Shown here: in pieces, positions 34,311 to 44,803 of the stretch
Position numbering within the stretch: the stretch's first letter is position 1
Layout: each line of letters opens with the position of its first letter
DNA from: Abelmoschus esculentus
Taxonomy: Eukaryota; Streptophyta; Magnoliopsida; Malvales; Malvaceae
Assembly: GCA_035048815.1 (NCBI GenBank)
Contig: JAUCBN010000005.1
Span: 16,952,517 to 17,016,516, forward strand
Reading direction: 5' to 3'
Length of the DNA: 64,000 nucleotides
Notes under the pieces: generated by a model
Seen by the model: only the letters and a program-made list of their open reading frames with translations
Told to the model about the DNA's origin: nothing
The model's database searches: none
Translations under genes and position numbers: made by a program

Positions 34311-34933
34311 AGGGTCAGTTTAGCATTCCTTTTGAAAAGTGCGGTGGACTAGTGTGGTGAAAAAATGCAGTGGAAAAGTTCTTTGGGAATTTTTAGTTTG
34401 AAATATGTGTTTAGTATTGCTGTCAAAAAGTGCTTTTAAGAAAATAAATAATAATTTTAGACATGATGTTATAGGTTAAAAAATATATATTTAAATGATA
34501 ATTAAATTATTTTATATTATAATATTAACTTAAATTATGATAAAATATAAAAATATTAATAAATAAATACATAAATTAATTTTGAAAAGTGCTTTTTAGA
34601 AGTGCTTTTGAGAAAATATATAATTTTTATATTATTATATATAATTTTTAAATTAAAAATAATAATTTATATTAAATATAATTATGTATTTATAAAAATT
34701 AAATTATAATAAAACATAGTAAATGAAGGTTAAAAATATAATCTAACTCCTAAAAGTATTTTTTCAACCGCAAAAGCTATAAATTTTAGCTTTTGCGTTT
34801 GGATTAAAAATCACTTTTCAAACGTTCAAACGCAGTTTTTTCTTTAAAAGTTAATTGTTTAACATTGTTTCTGCGTTTCAAACAAGCTTTTTGGCCCAAA
34901 AGCTGGTTTAAAAAGCAATCCTAATCAAGCCCT
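34311..34933. mobile_element. MITE-like element with inverted ends
   Basis: Left end AGGGTCAGTTTAGCATTCC followed by TTTTGAAAAGTGC; right end, inverted, reads AGGGCTTGATTAGGATTGC followed by TTTTTAAACCAGC. Inner segments with AAAAGTGCTTTTAAGAAAAT are repeated. AT-rich and non-coding. No target duplication assigned. Confidence 0.65.
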
Positions 34934-35271
34934 ATATCGAATTTGGATTTGGTTCGGATAATACAAGGTCTTATGACTTTTATATTTTGATTGATTATTT
35001 AAATTTTTGTTTATTTTTATTAGGCTATCGCCGTACAAAATGAGTTACGACAGCAGTGCTAGAAGTTATGAATTGAACTTCTTTTTGTAATTAATAACAA
35101 AGTATCAGTTCTTTTATTGGGTTTGTCTAAAAACCGGCAGCCTAATGAACCGCTAAAAAACGACCGGGTAAATTCAGCCGTTAGATTGAAGACATAGTGT
35201 ATAGATCGTCCGATTAAAATTGTAAATATATTGAAAACTGGTTCCAATGAATTTTAACAGGTTACTAAGCC

Positions 35272-35885
35272 TTTCATAAATAAAATATTCATATAATAAA
35301 TATTTTTATTTAAATATTCAAATAAAAAATATACGAATAAATATATTCATATAATAAATATTTAAATAAAAATATTCATATAATAAAAATTTGAATAAAA
35401 ATTTTGAATAAAACATATACGAATAAAAATATTTGTATAATAAATATTTGAATAAAAATATTTATATAGTAAATATTCGAATAAAAATATTCATATAATT
35501 AATATTCGAATAAAAATATTCATATAATTAATATTTGAATAAAAATATTCGAATAAAAAATATACGAATAAAAATATTCATATAATAAATATTCGAATAA
35601 TAAATATAAGAATGTAAATATTCATATAATAAATATTCGAATAAAAATATACGAAAAAATATCCGTATAATAAATATTCAAATAAAAATATTAGAATAAA
35701 AATATATGAATAAAAATATTCGTATAATAAATATTAAAATAAAAATATTCAAATAAAAAATATATGAATAAAACTATTCGTTTAATAAATATTTGAATAA
35801 TAAATATAGGAATAAAAATATTCATATTAGAAAAAAATCGAATAAAAATATTCGAATAAAAAATATACAAATAAAAATATTAGTA
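35272..35885. repeat. 29-bp AT-rich minisatellite
   Basis: About 21 imperfect copies of a unit close to AAAAATATTCATATAATAAA + TATTCGAAT (29 bp). Variants swap TATTCG for TATACG or TATTTG, and some units have lost or gained several bases. The array stops where the satellite begins. Confidence 0.88.
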
Positions 35886-37430
35886 TATGCGTAGCCAATT
35901 ATGTATGTATACAAATTCTTACCATTTTTGTACTGTATTATGTATACACGTAGCTAATTGTGTATGTACACAAATCATTACACTTGGATAGCCTCCTTTA
36001 GCTCATGGTTTCGAAATCATAAGAATTTGTGTACATACCTTTTTCCTTACGGTTTTCGTAAGCCATCGTGTATACTTTGTAAGGAATTGTGTACATGCAT
36101 AAATCCTTACCATTTTTGTGTCATATTATGTATACGCGTAGCCAATTGTGTATGTACACAAATCCTTACCCTTGGATGTCTCATTTAGCTCATGGTTTCG
36201 AAATCGTAAGGATTTGTGTACATACATTTTTCCTTACGATTTTTGTAAGCCATTGTGTATACTTTGTAAGGAATTGTGTACATACACAAATCCTTACCAT
36301 TTTTGTACCATATTATGTATACGCGTAGCCAATTGTGTATGTACACAAATCCTTACCTTTGAATGCCTCATTTAGCTCATGGTTTTGAAGTCGTAAGGAT
36401 TTGTGTACATAACTTTTTCATTACGATTTTCGTGAGCCATTGTGTATTATTTGTAAGGAATTGTGTACATACACAAATCCTTATAATTTTTTGTGCCATA
36501 TTATGTATACGCGTAGCCAATTGTATATGTACACAAATCCTTACCCTTGGATGTCTCATTTAGCTCATGGTCTTGAAGTCGTAAGGATTTGTGTACATAT
36601 CTTTTTCATTACGATTTTCGTAAGCCATTGTGCATACTTTGTAAGGAATTGTGCACATACACAAATCCTTACCATTTTTGTATCATATTATGTATACGCA
36701 TAGCTAATTGTGTATGTACACAAATCCTTACCCTTGGATGCCTCATTTAGCTCATGGTTTCGAAGTTGTAAGGATTTTTGTACATACCTTTGTCATTACG
36801 ATTTTTGTAAACCATTATGTATACTTTGTAAGGAATTGTGTACATAAACAAATCCTTATATTTTTGTACCATATTATGTAGATGCGTAGCCAATTGTGTA
36901 TGTACACAAATCCTTACCCTTGGATGCCTCATTTAACTCATGGTTTCGAAGTCGTAAGGATTTGTGTACATACCTTTTTTCCTTACGATTTTCATAAACC
37001 ATTGTGTATACTTTGTAAGGAATTGTGTACATGCACAAATCCTTATCATTTTTGTACCAATTTATGTATTCTCGTAATAAATTGTGTATGTACACAAATC
37101 CTTACCCTTGGATAGCCTCCTTTAACTCATGGTTTCGAAGTCGTAAGAATTTGTGTACATACCTTTTTCCTTACGGTTTTCGTAAGCCATTGTGTATACT
37201 TTGTAAGGAATTATGTACATACACAAATCTTTATCATTTTTGTGTCATATTATGTGTACGTGTAGCAATTGTGTATGTACATAAATCCTTATGTTGTAAG
37301 AATTTGTGTACATACCGTTTTTCTTACAATATTTATAAGGATTTGTGTATATGTATACAAATCTTTATGTTTGTAACAATTTATGTATATACCTTTTTGC
37401 TTATAGTTTCGGTAATAAATTGTATACAAA
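35886..37430. repeat. ~187-bp satellite array, about eight monomers
   Basis: The anchor word CGCGTAGCCAATTGTGTATG (or variants) starts at 35888, 35947, 36135, 36322, 36510, 36697, 36883, 37071 and 37259, giving 186-188 bp spacing after a short first unit of 59 bp. Each monomer holds GTGTATGTACACAAATCCTTA and its inverted form TAAGGATTTGTGTACATAC, twice in each sense, so hairpins are possible. The last units decay into shortened fragments by 37430. Reading frames across it on both strands are by-products of the repeat and are not genes. Confidence 0.93.
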
Positions 37431-37522
37431 CTTCGTCACCAATTATGTACATAAATGACCGGATAAACTGGTCGTTGTCTTTTTAGTTTAACCGTCGCTT
37501 CCTAAAATCACCCTCTTTCATT

Positions 37523-38100
37523 ACTTTCTATATTTTAATAAAATTATAATTTTTTAAAATTATCGCATTTAAATTATCATTTTAAATAATTTAATAATTT
37601 TTATAGCATATAATTACTTTTTTATTTTTCAATAGAATTAAAAGTTATTTTTAAAAAAAAATTGTAAAAAAAATAACATACGACGAGAAAAATGAGACGA
37701 AAAAAATAATAATTATATACTTCTTATAAAAACTATTATTATTCAGAGGTCCCATCACTGTAGCTTTGTTTTCTATTTTCTTCGGCTGCATCTAATCAAC
37801 TAGTTAAATAAATTAACTTAATTTGAAATTTGAACTCCCACCTAACGTAAAACCTAAATTATTAAATAAAAAAAATTAAGAACCATAAATATTTTTATTT
37901 TTAAATGTATTTATATAATTAATATAACTCGTTCAACTATTTTACTTAAAATATTATCGGAGTAAGTTACTTATATCATATATAGAAATTAATTAAAAAT
38001 TTTATTTATATCATGTGCGGATGGTGTTTTCAATTGTTTTAATATTAACCAATAAATTTAAAAGAAGAACACTACCTACACTTGACGATTTAGGGAAAGA
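37523..38100. other. AT-rich intergenic sequence, nothing recognised
   Basis: No coding or repeat structure could be assigned. Confidence 0.5.
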
Positions 38101-38109
38101 ATATCATGA

Positions 38110-38640
38110 GTAGGTAGGGGCGAGTAAAACTCGACTCGAAAAAACTGAATAACTCGACTCGAGGCAAAAATACTCGACTCTTTTTGACTCGACTCGAAAT
38201 TTTATAAACTCGATTTGACTCAAAAAAATTCAAATAAAGTTCGAGTTGTAAAATGGAAATTTGAATAACTCGAACAACTCGAAATTTTTAGTAATTAAAG
38301 GATTAATTTTTAAGTTTGAGATGAGTCTATCATTTTTTATGATATATATATATATATATACATTGATATATAAAAATATAAAGAAATATTGTTACATATG
38401 AAAATATATATATATATATATACATACATATCTTATATAATTAGAGAAAGTCATTTAAATTGAAATCAAATCATACTATAACATGATAAATAATTATAAT
38501 TAAATATTTATAGAAACTCGAAAACTCGACTCGAACCGAAAAATTTTAAATAAAGTTTGAGTCGTAAAATATGATTCGTCAACTCGAATAATTCGAAATT
38601 TTTTGACTCGACTCGACTCGATCGAATACTCACCCTATGT
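38110..38640. repeat. ACTCGACTCGA-rich repeat with inverted ends
   Basis: Left end taggggcgagtaaaactcgactcg; inverted right end catagggtgagtattcgatcgagtcg. Both ends are packed with ACTCG/CGAGT words. The middle holds two (AT)n runs at 38340-38360 and 38407-38421. Non-coding. Probably related to the GGGGTGTAAACGAG elements at 21832 and 39441. Confidence 0.6.
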
Positions 38641-38919
38641 GCAGGTGATTTTATCTATTTTTTAATATTTTTTATAGAATTTAAAGAAAGAACCTTATCT
38701 GCACATGATATTCTCCTATCCGTACTATAAAAATTGACTTAGATTTCTAAATATAGATAAAAATCACTTATATTTTAAATTAAAAATTTATGTTAAATTA
38801 TTCTCAAAATTTTTTCCAGAATCGCCCTATTTTTTTTCTTCTCTTATTTAATTTTTAAAATTTTAATTTAATTAATTTATTTATGTCAGTTGTCATATAG
38901 GACGATTATTTAAGAGGAA

Positions 38920-40321
38920 AACAAATATCATTTTCATTTGCCTTCTAAATTGAATCTTTCTGTTTAACATTTTCTAGCTACTCCATTGTTTATTACACTC
39001 ATTAATTGATTATGTTACTAGCTTACGTCTTAGGATGATAATTATCCTTTTTTGTCATTAAATATTTGTATACTTTAGAAGTCAAATAAATATTAGATAT
39101 AACAAGGATTAACCTTGAGGAAATTAACTTATTATGGAAAAACCCAAACTAAATTCTTATCGATTAAAATTATTTGTATTTATTCGTGGGATGTGCCAAT
39201 GAAGATATAATCTTGAATAGTTTTATTTTTTTATTGGAAAAATTAAATTTGGACCGACAAACAGAAAGATTTGTCGAATATTTTATTAGTAAGAAAGGTG
39301 AATAAAATAGAATATAAATTGAAAACTCATCGCCTTGAAAATGATTGAATGTATAGAGACTTGAGAAGAAAATATAGGTGTCAATTAATTATTTAATTAA
39401 AAATATTAATTACTCAAAGATATTTAGTTTGATGGTGAGTAGGGGGTGTAAACGAGTTGAATCGAGTTTGAGTAATACTGAATTCAACTCGAATTCGAAA
39501 TATTTAAGTTAAACTTGACTCGACTCGCAAACTCAAACTTAAAATTGAAACTCGAACTCATAAAGCTTAAAAAAAATCAAACTCGAAAAATTTGAATATA
39601 CTAAGTCAAACATAAATATTATTAAACTCGATTCAAGTTTTAAATTATTAAACTTAAAAAGAGCTCAAACTCAATTGGATCTTAAACTTTAATCTCAATA
39701 AAAACATATTTAAATTTATTTTCGGCAAAATAAAAATGATTTCGCAAGCTAAAACCTATTTATAGCCGGATTCTCTCTCCCTTTCTTCATATCTGAGCAA
39801 TGAATTTAATTTTAAATATTTTTGGATCAACTATGTTTGCCTTTATATCATGCGAAAAAGGAAAAATTGCATCAAGAATCCTTCAAACTTCTCTTAATGT
39901 TCAACTTGATCACTATGTAGAATTTAAACTATAAAACTCATACTTAATACTAATATGGAATAACTCACAAGTTTTTCGAATCAAGTATCAAGTAATTCGG
40001 TTCAACTTATTAAAAAATTAAATCAAATTTAGATTCGAATAAAATTAAATCAAACTTTGATCAAATTAAATTTTAATAGCTCGCAATCAGACTATCTTAT
40101 TTATGAACATAATGGTGAGTTAAATAAAGGAGCTTTATGGCTTATAGAAACAAGACTAGTTGATTAGGTACTTTGAATGTAATTAGTCTTTAATTTTAAA
40201 TATTAATTAGTTAGTTGGTCTGTTTAGGGAATTGATGCTAACGTTATCATTTAGTATTAATTTAAAGAGCAGTTATGTTTAGACTACTAATACTGTAAAA
40301 TTTATTACTTCTCTTTGACTA
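38920..40321. repeat. Segmental duplication, unit A (copy of F-box upstream region, lying downstream of the gene)
   Basis: Blocks match unit B (41465-42735) in the same order and orientation: ttctaaattgaatctttctgttt...agctta (38944-39130), aattgaaaactcatcgccttgaaaatgattgaatgtatagag (39315-39360) and ttagttggtc...gggaattgatgctaacgtt...cagttatg (40200-40280). The unit stops where the F-box coding end begins. It contains the inserted repeat at 39441-40111. Confidence 0.75.
39441..40111. mobile_element. GGGGTGTAAACGAG repeat with perfect 9-bp target duplication
   Basis: The 671-bp insertion starts AGGGGGTGTAAACGAG and is flanked by ATGGTGAGT at 39432-39440 and again at 40112-40120. CTCGAACTC-rich stretches lie near the ends, and an internal block matches the larger relative at 21832-23780. 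The terminal inverted repeats are weak on the right. Unit B of the local duplication lacks it (near 42472). The 9-bp duplication suggests a MULE-type mechanism, which is inference. Confidence 0.75.
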
Positions 40322-41371
40322 CTAATGCTTGAGGAAAAGAAATACTGCCGAAGAAGCAAACGCCAAAATTCCAAACGCAACGCAAACCATATCTAAAGTC
40401 CCTTCCCTCCTGCTCTGCTTCTCTTTCCTTTCTCTTTTCTTGTCCAGAAAATTTTCTACTTCCTTCTTCCTCTCCACGTCTCTTTGCTGTCCACTGTCTC
40501 TTTTCCCGTCCAATGATCGCTTCAAAATTAACAAACTGTCAGTCCCGTTCAGATACATCCCGTCCATGTCCTCTAACAGTAAGCTCACCTCTCTCACGTG
40601 CATATCCCCTCTCGTCGATCCCTCGCACGTGACTACCACCCCGCACTGTGCCCACTCTGTGGCTGACCCGATTACTCCTCCACCTACTACGGACGCGAAC
40701 TTTACCTGAACCTCCCTGGTTAGCCAGTGGCGATGTACGGTCACCGGTTTATGACTCGAGAGATCCATTGCTCGTTTCCCGATCGGGTCGATCACGATCC
40801 AGCTTAGCTCCATATCCTCCTCCAGATCCTTACACGTGTTGTCTTTGTCCGGGTGTGGTATCTGGATCGAAATCGTTTCTTTAGGATCCAATAAATCCAC
40901 CCGAAACGGTGAACAATTAAACCAAGCGCTAACAGTTTCTGTTTCCACGACTTTGCTGAAAATCAGCTCCTTCTTGTAATAAACATCAACGGCCGAAATC
41001 AATTTTGATGGAAGGTCGAATTTTTCCGACAAGTCCCTAGACATCACAGGTTCGACGGCTAATGAAAAAGCATCGGAAAAAAAGAAACGACAGCCGTTTT
41101 GAAAACTAGAAATGACACGACGAACATGTGGGGAGGTGGTGGAAGGCCATGTCGCCCCACAGATGTTGGTCCAAAGATGTTCCTGTGAGGCGAGTTCATG
41201 CAGGTGAGTAGAGACGCAGGAGACCGATGCAAGAGTTGGACCGTCAAGCCTGTTCAATATGTTGGTCTCTATTATGTCTTGATGGACGGTAGAGATGGTT
41301 GTTTCGTTGTTGTGATCAGCTGTGGGGCTGTCGGACGAGCATGGTGCCTGTACTGTAATTGAACCAGACAT
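40322..41371 (-). CDS. F-box protein with C-terminal membrane anchor (At2g27310/At2g36090/CFB-like)
   Basis: This is a single-exon gene of 349 residues. F-box proteins serve as substrate adaptors in SCF ubiquitin ligases. The F-box lies at about residues 30-72 (HQDIIETNILNRLDGPTLAS, then HLHELASQEHLWTNIC). The middle region resembles plant proteins of the At2g27310/At2g36090 group, with WFNCSPFRVDLLD, SWIVIDPIGKRAMDLSSHKP and VHRHWLTREVQVKFASVV. A charged, Lys/Arg-rich stretch (about 300-325) precedes a hydrophobic segment (MVCVAFGILAFASSAVFLFL) at the very C-terminus, fitting a tail anchor. The related cytokinin-induced F-box protein CFB also has a C-terminal membrane segment, from memory. 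Start 41371 is chosen over the in-frame ATG at 41515 because a TATATAAA box lies between them. The target protein is unknown. Confidence 0.9.
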   Translation of the reverse strand: MSGSITVQAPCSSDSPTADHNNETTISTVHQDIIETNILNRLDGPTLASVSCVSTHLHELASQEHLWTNICGATWPSTTSPHVRRVISSFQNGCRFFFSDAFSLAVEPVMSRDLSEKFDLPSKLISAVDVYYKKELIFSKVVETETVSAWFNCSPFRVDLLDPKETISIQIPHPDKDNTCKDLEEDMELSWIVIDPIGKRAMDLSSHKPVTVHRHWLTREVQVKFASVVGGGVIGSATEWAQCGVVVTCEGSTRGDMHVREVSLLLEDMDGMYLNGTDSLLILKRSLDGKRDSGQQRDVERKKEVENFLDKKRERKEKQSRREGTLDMVCVAFGILAFASSAVFLFLKH

Positions 41372-41433
41372 GGTGTTTTTCTCTTCCTGTGTTTCAAAAA
41401 CGTTGGTGTTTGTGTGTGTTTGTAGTTTGATGT

Positions 41434-41441
41434 TTATATAG
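41434..41441 (-). promoter_or_regulatory. TATA box of the F-box gene
   Basis: TATATAAA on the minus strand, 63 bases upstream of the chosen ATG at 41371, within the usual plant distance allowing a short leader. Confidence 0.6.
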
Positions 41442-41464
41442 GAATCATTTGAGTTAGGCACTGC

Positions 41465-42735
41465 AACAAACATCGTTTTCTTTTGTCTTCTAAATTGAAT
41501 CTTTCTGTTTGACATTTTCTAGCTATTCCATTGTTTATTATTAATTAATTAATTAATTATGTTACTAGCTTACGTATTGGGATGATAATTATCCTTTTTT
41601 GTCAATTAAATATTTGTATACAATAGGAGTCGAATAAATATTAGATATGATAAGGAGTAACGTTGAAGGAAATTAAAAGCCCCCTTGACCATATATATGT
41701 CATAGATAATGCTTAAATGTTGAAAAAAAATATGATTTTTTAATTAAAAATATGAGTTTATCACATGTGTTAAAACACTATTAATATTAATTATATTAAA
41801 TATTATTAAATTAATTAATAAAAATTAAAAATTTTAAAAATTTAGCGTATAATTTTATATAATTAAAAAATTATTATATATTATATATTTTATTTTTTAA
41901 AATAATTGAACCAAATATCAACTTTAATCTATTTAAAAACAAAAAAAAAATCTAAATCATAATCTCAAAACCTTAAATTTTAAATCATAAACTTAAAATG
42001 TTAAACCCTAGATATGAACTTAAACTCAAAATCCTAAACTTGAAACCAAAATTTTAAATATAGGTTTAGGGTTTAAGAGTTTGAATCCATATACAATATA
42101 TTTTAAAATAGACTGATTTCAATTTTTAAATAATCTATTTTACCAATTTAACTTGGATTAATTCTAATTTTTGAGTGGGGAAGTTGACTCTAAAATAAAA
42201 ATCATCCATTAATTATAAAAAATTAAGTTATTTAAACTCTTATTTTATAATTTAAATTTTATTTAATATTTTTAAATTAAATTAAAAAACTATAATTCAA
42301 ATAAAATATATGTATTTTTCGAATTAAACTATATTCCCATTTAATAAAATATTTGAATAAAACAAATTATAAATTGAAGCCTCACCACCTTGAAAATGAT
42401 TGAATGTATAGACACTTGAAAAATTAAATATATACTAATATAGGTATTAATTAAATAATAAAGTTATTTGATGGTTCAAATATATTTATTTCAATCAAGT
42501 GGCCTTTCAGCCATTGGATTAGCTGATTACGTATTTAGAATGCCATTCCAATTTGTCTATTTTTGTGACGTTAAATAAATTAATATTTTATTTTAATATT
42601 CATTAGTTGGTTGGGATGATGAGGGGATTGGTGATGCTGACGTTTTCATGTATTTATTTTAAGGGACAGTTATGCTTAGAGACTTATACTAATAATAATG
42701 TAAAAGTCACTACTTTGGCATGACTAATATTTGAA
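41465..42735. repeat. Segmental duplication, unit B (upstream of the F-box gene)
   Basis: It shares ordered blocks with unit A (38920-40321). Between 41690 and 42340 it carries about 600 bp of extra AT-rich DNA with AAACCCTA/TTTAGGGTTT words that unit A lacks. It lacks the 671-bp insertion that unit A carries. No second F-box coding remnant was seen next to it. Confidence 0.72.
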
Positions 42736-44091
42736 TAATTTAATTTTGAATTTAATAATATAATTGAGATTTTATATATAAATTCCCGAATAATATGATA
42801 CTATTATTATATCAATTAAAAATTATATTATTTCGATTTAACTTTGTGATTATATTAAGGTAATTGATTCGATTATATTAAGTTTTTTTTTTATTTCGGC
42901 GGTAAAAATAGGATTAGGCGGGACTTAAAAATTATTAAATTGAAATAAATTCAGGTATATACTTTGAAATTTTCCACTCTACATGTCCCTATATATTTTT
43001 ATTTATTTTTATATATTTTATTATATTTATATAAAAAATATCATTTTATATAAAAACTTTTATGAGTTTTAGAATATATATATATTTTTTCTTTTTGGGT
43101 GCTCTTATCATAATTTTTTGTTAAATATTATTCATGTTTTAATATATTCGATTCTGTCAAACAATGATTTAAACTTATTCATTTAAATATGTATTTTAAC
43201 GTAGGAATAATTTAAATTTTGTTTTATTTTGTTTTTATATAAAAGTAATATCTTAGGTTAAATTAATTAATATTTTAATTCCGGACAAGGTGGATTCGGG
43301 ACTGCCAAAAACCTAACTTATCTCACCTTATTGCCATCCCTATTTAGGTTATGTGTTCAAAATTCATTAGAAACAAATTATTCCCTCTCCTTAGTAAAAA
43401 TTATATATTTTAAAAATATATTTTATTAATATATATTCAATGTCCGGAAGCTTTTTACATAAATATATAATTAAATAATTTTCAATTTATTCAAAACATA
43501 AAAATTGATTTACGTGAATAAAATAATTCAACCGTTGGATTATTATCTATCTTTATATTATAATATAGACATTATTTTTTTTGTTAATAGAACTTCAATT
43601 TCGTTTGTAGTTGTACTCCAGTCCAATAGGATAAAAACAATTGACAAATATTTGTAAAACTCTCTTTTAACCAACTACAAACTCATTAGTTATTTTATGT
43701 TGAAAGCTATGAGTTTTGAGATTTAAAAATAAAACTTTATTAATTATTTAATTAATGAGATTTTATTTTAATGATAAAAAAGGGAAGTGGATAGTTTGTG
43801 AAGTTTAAGTCCAAATTCATAAATATTATGATGTTTACAATCGGATTATTTAACGTTTTATTGGATTTGGTTGTGATTTAGAATTTAGTGTGATTTTTTT
43901 GTAACGGATTCCTACTCGTTGCTATTTCCATTTTCTTACTTTGTGATTATAAAGCCTATACAATGGTGTTACACCTCGTACCTCTGCGCTCACCAACTGC
44001 AAAGCAAACAATGGTAGAGCTGAAAAACTTAGTATAGCAAACGGTGGAGCTTTGTTGGCAAAATTGAAAGTTCAACAACTTTGCCGATAGA
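42736..44091. other. AT-rich intergenic DNA, nothing recognised
   Basis: Long A/T runs, no reading frame with a recognisable domain. The last ~150 bp (43930-44090) are less AT-rich but non-coding. Confidence 0.5.
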
Positions 44092-44693
44092 TGTCACGGG
44101 CCGCAGGTTGAGGTTCGAGACATTGACACCACATGGTGTGATTATGCCTGTCCAAGTAATTCAAAGAGTGATTTTGGCCTTGAGAAGACCAACAAAGTTG
44201 GACCGACCCAAGGAGTGTTCTAGAAGCCTTATCTATCAAAGGTGTGTGAACACATTGTGTGAACACAAAAGATACTTTCCATAGTTAGGTGGAATATTCC
44301 TAGAATTATACTTTGTAAATAGATAAGGTTGAATCTTAATCGTCGGTGTAAATCTGTATAGACCGTAGGATCGAGGGAAGTTCAAGTATAAATAAAGGTC
44401 TTCCCCATATCATTTGATGTATTTGAGTATTCCAAGTTTCGAAGGAATAAAGACATTTACTCTAAAATCCTCGGAGTGTTCTTCATCGTTCTTTTTTTAT
44501 TCTAGAGCATTCTTTCAAAGTTCTTCCTCGCTAATCTCGTTTGATCCTTTTTCGCTTAGAACGTTTCACGTTTGTCGGTGCTTGGGAAGTTTGATCTAAA
44601 GAAAGTATTAAGAAGGCTTACTTATGCGTTTGTTTTGAGTCACATCGCCTAAGGCCGCACGGTGGACTGGTTTAAAAGTCTAGCCACATGACA
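44092..44693 (+). repeat. 5' LTR of TR-GAG element
   Basis: Runs TGTCACGGGC...GCCACATGACA, 602 bp. It contains TATAAATA (44387-44394) as promoter and AATAAA (44446-44451) as polyadenylation signal. It differs from the 3' LTR by many substitutions and a ~16-bp repeat insertion (gtgtgaacacatt gtgtgaacac), so the insertion is not recent. Confidence 0.92.
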
Positions 44694-44695
44694 AG

Positions 44696-44708
44696 TGGTA
44701 TCTAAGCC
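44696..44708 (+). other. Primer-binding site, tRNA-iMet type
   Basis: TGGTATCTAAGCC, two bases after the 5' LTR. The usual plant initiator-Met site is TGGTATCAGAGC, so it is recognisable with a small change. Confidence 0.8.
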
Positions 44709-44803
44709 TTGTTCGCTCAATGTTTAGGCCGTTTGAGGTACGAAGCATCGAGTTTGAAATAGAACCAAAGAGGGAGATTGTTGCTACTACTAGCCAGTAG
44801 GGT

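Larger units (their letters stand above)
35119..37513. mobile_element. Putative MULE-like non-autonomous element carrying two tandem arrays
   Basis: Nine-base direct repeats TCTTTTATT (35110-35118) and TCTTTCATT (37514-37522), 8 of 9 identical, flank a 2395-bp block. The ends begin GGGT on each inverted side and share a degenerate order of words (CGGC/GACGG, AACCGCTAAAAA/AAACTAAAAA, CGACC, GTAAATTC/GTTTATCC, CCG) over about 60 bp. Inside lie a 29-bp minisatellite (35272-35885) and a ~187-bp satellite (35886-37430). There is no transposase. The terminal repeats are weak, so the element call is an inference resting mainly on the 9-bp flanks. Confidence 0.55.

Noticed and set aside
35958..37486. 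Overlapping open frames of 60-153 codons on both strands with repeated CVHTQILT-like peptides
   Set aside because: They are translations of the 187-bp satellite. The frame changes with each monomer, both strands are open, and no start context or conserved domain exists.
40329..40884. Plus-strand open frames of 126 and 78 codons opposite the F-box gene
   Set aside because: They are antisense shadows of an intact conserved minus-strand gene and have no domain.
41371..41515. Upstream in-frame ATG for the F-box gene
   Set aside because: It lies upstream of a TATATAAA box and in sequence shared with the duplicated non-coding flank at 38920.
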